From Chloroflexota bacterium (GTDB lineage: Bacteria; Chloroflexota; Anaerolineae; Anaerolineales; Villigracilaceae), in NCBI GenBank assembly GCA_016191985.1, contig JACPVB010000196.1:1-8669 (forward strand): DNA of 8,669 nucleotides. The letters are read 5' to 3'. The position numbers and the translations under genes were made by a program. Shown here in pieces: positions 5,815-8,669 of the stretch (its first letter is position 1; each line of letters begins with the position of its first letter). The notes below the pieces were generated by a model. It was not told the origin of the DNA and made no database searches. It worked only from the letters and a program-made list of their open reading frames with translations.

Positions 5815-6591
5815 ATGTCCACTTTTTCTACAACTGCCCCACTAAAATCAAAACCATCCATCTTCCAATGGATCGGCGATCATTGGTTTGAAACTTTCCT
5901 GATCGTATACGGCCTGTGGGTGTTCCTGCCGTTTCTTGCGCCCATCTTCATGCAATTCGGCTGGGCCGGTGCGGGAAAAACGATATACTTTATTTATTCG
6001 TTTTTCTGCCACCAATTACCAGAGCGTTCCTTCTTTTTATTCGGTGAAAAGCCCATGTACTCCTTAAATGAAATTCAAACCGTATGGGATAATTCAATCA
6101 ACCCGCTGATCCTGCGAAAGTTTATCGGAAATGAATTGATGGGTTGGAAGGTTGCCTGGTCTGATCGAATGATCTCTTTTTATACCAGCGTCTGGCTGTT
6201 CGCAGTTGCCTGGTGGCCGCTGCGCCGCAAGGTGAAGCCGTTGCCATGGTGGGGGTTTGTTTTGTTCCTGCTTCCCCTTATAATCGATGGTATCACACAT
6301 ACCATTAGCGATGTCGCCGGCATCGGGCAGGGTTTTCGAGATACGAATCAATGGCTTGCCATTTTGACGGATCATTTCCTTCCCGCGGCATTCTACGCAG
6401 GCGATGCGCTCGGTTCGTTCAACTCCATCATGCGCTTCATTACCGGACTTTTGGCCGGACTCGGCATCGTCTGGTTTGCCTTCCCGATTATTTTCCAGAC
6501 ACAAGCCCTCAACCACGAATTGGACACATTGAACTATGGCAAAGTCCTTGAACAAATCAAAAGCAAAAATACGCATCCTTCTGGCGGATGA
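5815..6591 (+). CDS. DUF2085 family integral membrane protein
   Basis: A 258-residue membrane protein with about five hydrophobic segments (roughly 25-48, 54-66, 120-136, 143-165 and 206-228). The DUF2085 hallmark FFCHQLPERSFFLFG is at 63-77 (Cys65, His66, Gln67, Arg71). Downstream are WSDRMISFYTSVW (115-127), where many family members have a Cys-containing CxRC-type motif, and IIDGITHTISD (156-166). The start at 5815 has AAAGGAAAGG just upstream. DUF2085 has no proven function; the conserved Cys-His within a membrane setting hints at metal or cofactor binding, which is inference. The gene overlaps the response regulator by 56 bases, so the two are probably co-transcribed and translationally coupled. 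Confidence 0.87.
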   Translation: MSTFSTTAPLKSKPSIFQWIGDHWFETFLIVYGLWVFLPFLAPIFMQFGWAGAGKTIYFIYSFFCHQLPERSFFLFGEKPMYSLNEIQTVWDNSINPLILRKFIGNELMGWKVAWSDRMISFYTSVWLFAVAWWPLRRKVKPLPWWGFVLFLLPLIIDGITHTISDVAGIGQGFRDTNQWLAILTDHFLPAAFYAGDALGSFNSIMRFITGLLAGLGIVWFAFPIIFQTQALNHELDTLNYGKVLEQIKSKNTHPSGG

Positions 6592-7225
6592 CCATCACAT
6601 CGTCCGTGCCGGGGTGAGGCAACTGCTTGAAAGCGCAACCGATTTACAGGTCATTGCCGAAGCGGGGGATGGTGAAGAGGCGCAGGCTCTCCTCCAAAAA
6701 CATAAACCCGATGTGGCTGTGCTGGACATCCAAATGCCAAAAGCCAGCGGCATCGAGGTCACCCGCTGGGTGCGCGCGCATTACCCAGAGGTGGGCGTCC
6801 TGATCCTGACCGCCTATGACGATGACCCTTATGTGATGGCGGTTCTTCAGGCAGGCGCAAATGGATATGTGCTTAAGACAGCCCAGGCTGATGAACTGAT
6901 CCAGGCGGTGCGTGACGTGCATGAAGGCAAATCAGCGCTGGACCCGGCCATCACGCGCAAATTGATGTCCAATATTTTCAAGGGACCGGAAAAGAAAATA
7001 GTTGAACCGTTGACGGACCGTGAACTGGATGTATTGCGCCTCGCTGCCCGGGGATATACAAACAAAGCCATCGGCGTACAGCTCACCATTAGTGATCGCA
7101 CCGTGCAGGGACATCTGGCGCACATCTTTGCCAAGTTGCAAGCCGCAAGCCGCACCGAAGCGGTCATGCGCGCCGTCTCATTGGGGTTGATCTCACAAAG
7201 TTCTGGCAATATCGTCGAAGAATAA
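6536..7225 (+). CDS. NarL/FixJ-type response regulator with LuxR-type HTH
   Basis: A 229-residue two-component response regulator. The receiver domain spans about 11-130: acidic pair Asp18-Asp19 in LLADDHH, phospho-acceptor Asp64 in AVLDIQMP, Thr92 in LILTAYD and Lys114 in YVLKTA. The LuxR/GerE-type DNA-binding domain spans about 157-220, with LTDRELDVLRLAARGYTNKA (159-178) and the recognition helix SDRTVQGHLAHIFAKL (186-201). All phosphorylation-site residues are intact, so it should be an active DNA-binding regulator. The partner is almost surely the kinase 52 bases downstream. The ATG at 6536 lies inside the DUF2085 gene and has no Shine-Dalgarno site. A TTG at 6548 is an alternative that would still leave the receiver domain whole. 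Confidence 0.95.
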   Translation: MAKSLNKSKAKIRILLADDHHIVRAGVRQLLESATDLQVIAEAGDGEEAQALLQKHKPDVAVLDIQMPKASGIEVTRWVRAHYPEVGVLILTAYDDDPYVMAVLQAGANGYVLKTAQADELIQAVRDVHEGKSALDPAITRKLMSNIFKGPEKKIVEPLTDRELDVLRLAARGYTNKAIGVQLTISDRTVQGHLAHIFAKLQAASRTEAVMRAVSLGLISQSSGNIVEE

Positions 7226-7262
7226 TCATGTCGTTGCGGGCGCACGTTGTGAAGCAACCTCT
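7226..7262. repeat. Possible dispersed intergenic palindromic repeat
   Basis: Between regulator and kinase, the stretch from TCATGTCGTTGCGGGCGCAC to GTGAAGCAACCTCTC resembles, with mismatches, the palindromic intergenic repeat of the type CATTGCGAGG...GAAGCAATCTC recalled from many bacterial genomes. GTTGC (7233-7237) pairs with GCAAC (7254-7258), and a small CAC-GTT-GTG hairpin lies inside. Repeat status cannot be shown from one copy. Confidence 0.3.
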
Positions 7263-7277
7263 CATGTATGGAGAGTA

Positions 7278-8669
7278 ATGAAAAAATTCCTCCCAGGCTG
7301 GCGCGGCCTCACTCAACTTTTCGCGGTTACCGTCCTGCCGCTCACGCTTTTGCTGTTGCTGATCGCGTTTGGCGGCGTCAACATGCACCAGCAGGATATG
7401 CGCGCGCTTGTCGGCGAGCGGGATGAGCGGGCGGTTCAATCTTCCGCAGCCGCACTCCAATCTGAATTACATCACCGCATGGCGACCATTACCAGTATGG
7501 CGGTATTGTCTTCCGGGGATTTAACTTTTGAAAAAATCTTTGCGACCACAAACGATCTGACGAATGATTTTGATGGCGGAATAGCTTTTCTCAACCCTGA
7601 TGGACACCTGCTTGCCAACGCAGATAATGATTTTTTTTGGGAATGGGCAGCTCAAAATTCGCAAACCATCTCTCTCGCTTCTCCATCGGACCGTGGACCT
7701 GTTTTCTCCACCCCAATCCTTGACCCAGGCTCGCAGCGTTCCTTCGTAATCGTTTCTGTATATTCCGCCTCTCGCAATGTAATCGTAGCTGGAGCGTTTT
7801 CCCCTGAAACTCTTGCAATTGAAACGCTTTCACCCACATACCCCGCAGGCAGCCATGTCACAATTTATCTGCTAGACAAATCACGCCAGTTGCTTTATGT
7901 GAGCGGTGCGCTCCCACAGGATCGTTTAGAACCGGACCATCCCGGTGTATCGGAGGCCTTGCAAGGGAAAAGCGGCGTTCTTTATGTAAAGCAGGATGGC
8001 GTCGAACATGTTATTGCCTACGGCCCCATCGAATCGACAGGCTGGGCTCTCATTACGGAAGAAGAATGGGAAATGGTGATCAGCCCATCGTTGCAATTAA
8101 CCCAAATGGCTCCGCTTGTAATTGTCCCCGCTTTTATCCTTGCCTTAATCGCAATCTGGTTTGGCGCAAAACAGATCGTCCAGCCTTTGCAAAGACTCGA
8201 ATCCAAAGCTGCCGCGCTGGCATGGGGTAATTTTGAAGCCATTAAGGAATCCGTTGGCGGCATTTCGGAAGTGAAACATTTGCAAATGGAATTGACCGGG
8301 ATGGCTCGCAAAGTGCAGGCCGCGCAGGAAGGATTGCACGACTACATCGGCGCGATCACTTCCGCGCAGGAGGAGGAACGCCTGCGACTGGCGCGTGAAT
8401 TGCACGATGACACGATCCAGGCGGTTATCGCATTGAAGCAGCGCGTTCAACTCGCGCAGAAATCGGTGAAAGACCAGAATGGAAGACAATCGCTCCACGA
8501 ATTGGAATCTCTGGCCGAACAGACGATTGAGAACCTGCGCCGACTCACGCGCGCACTGAGGCCGATCTATCTCGAAGATTTGGGGCTGGTCACTGCGCTG
8601 GAAATGCTGGCGCGTGAGACATCGCAAAACGATCATCTGGTTGTGGATTTTCAAAAAACAGGCCACGAA
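7278..8669 (+). CDS. Membrane sensor histidine kinase (HisKA_3 type) with Cache-like extracytoplasmic domain, partial at the C-terminus
   Basis: 464 codons are open to the right edge; the stop and most of the ATPase domain are missing. The start is set by GGAG (7270-7273), four bases before the ATG. Residues about 12-34 form the first membrane helix and about 277-296 the second. The roughly 240 residues between them look like a double-Cache sensor, with a late segment VSEALQGKSGVLYV followed by IAYGPIESTGWALIT. A HAMP-type linker follows (about 297-350; IVQPLQRLESKAAALAWGNF). The HisKA_3 dimerisation domain contains EEERLRLARELHDDTIQAV (367-385), with His376 as the predicted phosphorylation site. 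RALRPIYLEDLGLVTALE near the end is the usual run into the ATPase domain. Its partner is the preceding NarL-type regulator. The ligand is unknown. Confidence 0.93.
   Translation, partial: MKKFLPGWRGLTQLFAVTVLPLTLLLLLIAFGGVNMHQQDMRALVGERDERAVQSSAAALQSELHHRMATITSMAVLSSGDLTFEKIFATTNDLTNDFDGGIAFLNPDGHLLANADNDFFWEWAAQNSQTISLASPSDRGPVFSTPILDPGSQRSFVIVSVYSASRNVIVAGAFSPETLAIETLSPTYPAGSHVTIYLLDKSRQLLYVSGALPQDRLEPDHPGVSEALQGKSGVLYVKQDGVEHVIAYGPIESTGWALITEEEWEMVISPSLQLTQMAPLVIVPAFILALIAIWFGAKQIVQPLQRLESKAAALAWGNFEAIKESVGGISEVKHLQMELTGMARKVQAAQEGLHDYIGAITSAQEEERLRLARELHDDTIQAVIALKQRVQLAQKSVKDQNGRQSLHELESLAEQTIENLRRLTRALRPIYLEDLGLVTALEMLARETSQNDHLVVDFQKTGHE

Noticed and set aside
7631..7638. Run of eight Ts in the kinase gene as a possible frameshift site
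   Set aside because: The frame continues through it without a break and protein features match on both sides, so there is no sign of a shift.
8145..8666. A long open frame antisense to the kinase gene
   Set aside because: The plus strand here encodes an unmistakable HAMP/HisKA_3 region with the phospho-acceptor His; the antisense frame has no domain signal.

Overview
The window reads like a chromosomal segment of an uncultured Anaerolineae-type bacterium (phylum Chloroflexota). This placement is inferred from the style of the proteins: a Thr/Pro-rich lipoprotein sugar dehydrogenase, a beta-helix protein ending in a beta-sandwich module, a DUF2085 membrane protein and NarL-type two-component genes. 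It also fits the moderate G+C of the genes, which sit between AT-rich spacers. No rRNA, tRNA, CRISPR array, transposase or phage gene was seen, and no marker gene fixes the taxonomy.

Layout. (1) 1-1425, minus strand: a two-gene unit of a DUF1232 small membrane protein followed, after one base, by a PQQ-dependent glucose/sorbosone-dehydrogenase-type lipoprotein that runs off the left edge. (2) 1426-1589: divergent promoter region. (3) 1590-2501, plus strand: an OsmC-family protein, a strong intrinsic terminator, then a NYN/YacP-type RNase whose start codon lies six bases after a -10-like box, suggesting a leaderless mRNA. (4) 2502-3159: AT-rich noncoding DNA with competing hairpins and a large GC-rich terminator-like hairpin. 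(5) 3160-4971: a secreted right-handed parallel beta-helix protein with a C-terminal beta-sandwich module, followed by a terminator. (6) 4972-5359: AT-rich noncoding DNA that may encode a structured leader RNA. (7) 5360-5704: a small Cys/His-rich protein of unknown function. (8) 5815-8669, plus strand: a DUF2085 membrane protein, a NarL/FixJ response regulator overlapping it by 56 bases, and a membrane histidine kinase with an extracytoplasmic Cache-like sensor, cut by the right edge.

How the genes may work together. The last two genes are almost certainly a cognate two-component system. The DUF2085 gene is probably co-transcribed with it through the overlap, although its role is unknown. DUF1232 and the sugar dehydrogenase are probably one transcript. 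The beta-helix gene stands alone between two long noncoding stretches and is the most accessory-looking gene. The least explained items are the possible structured RNA before the Cys-rich gene, the Cys-rich protein itself, and the leaderless start of the NYN gene.
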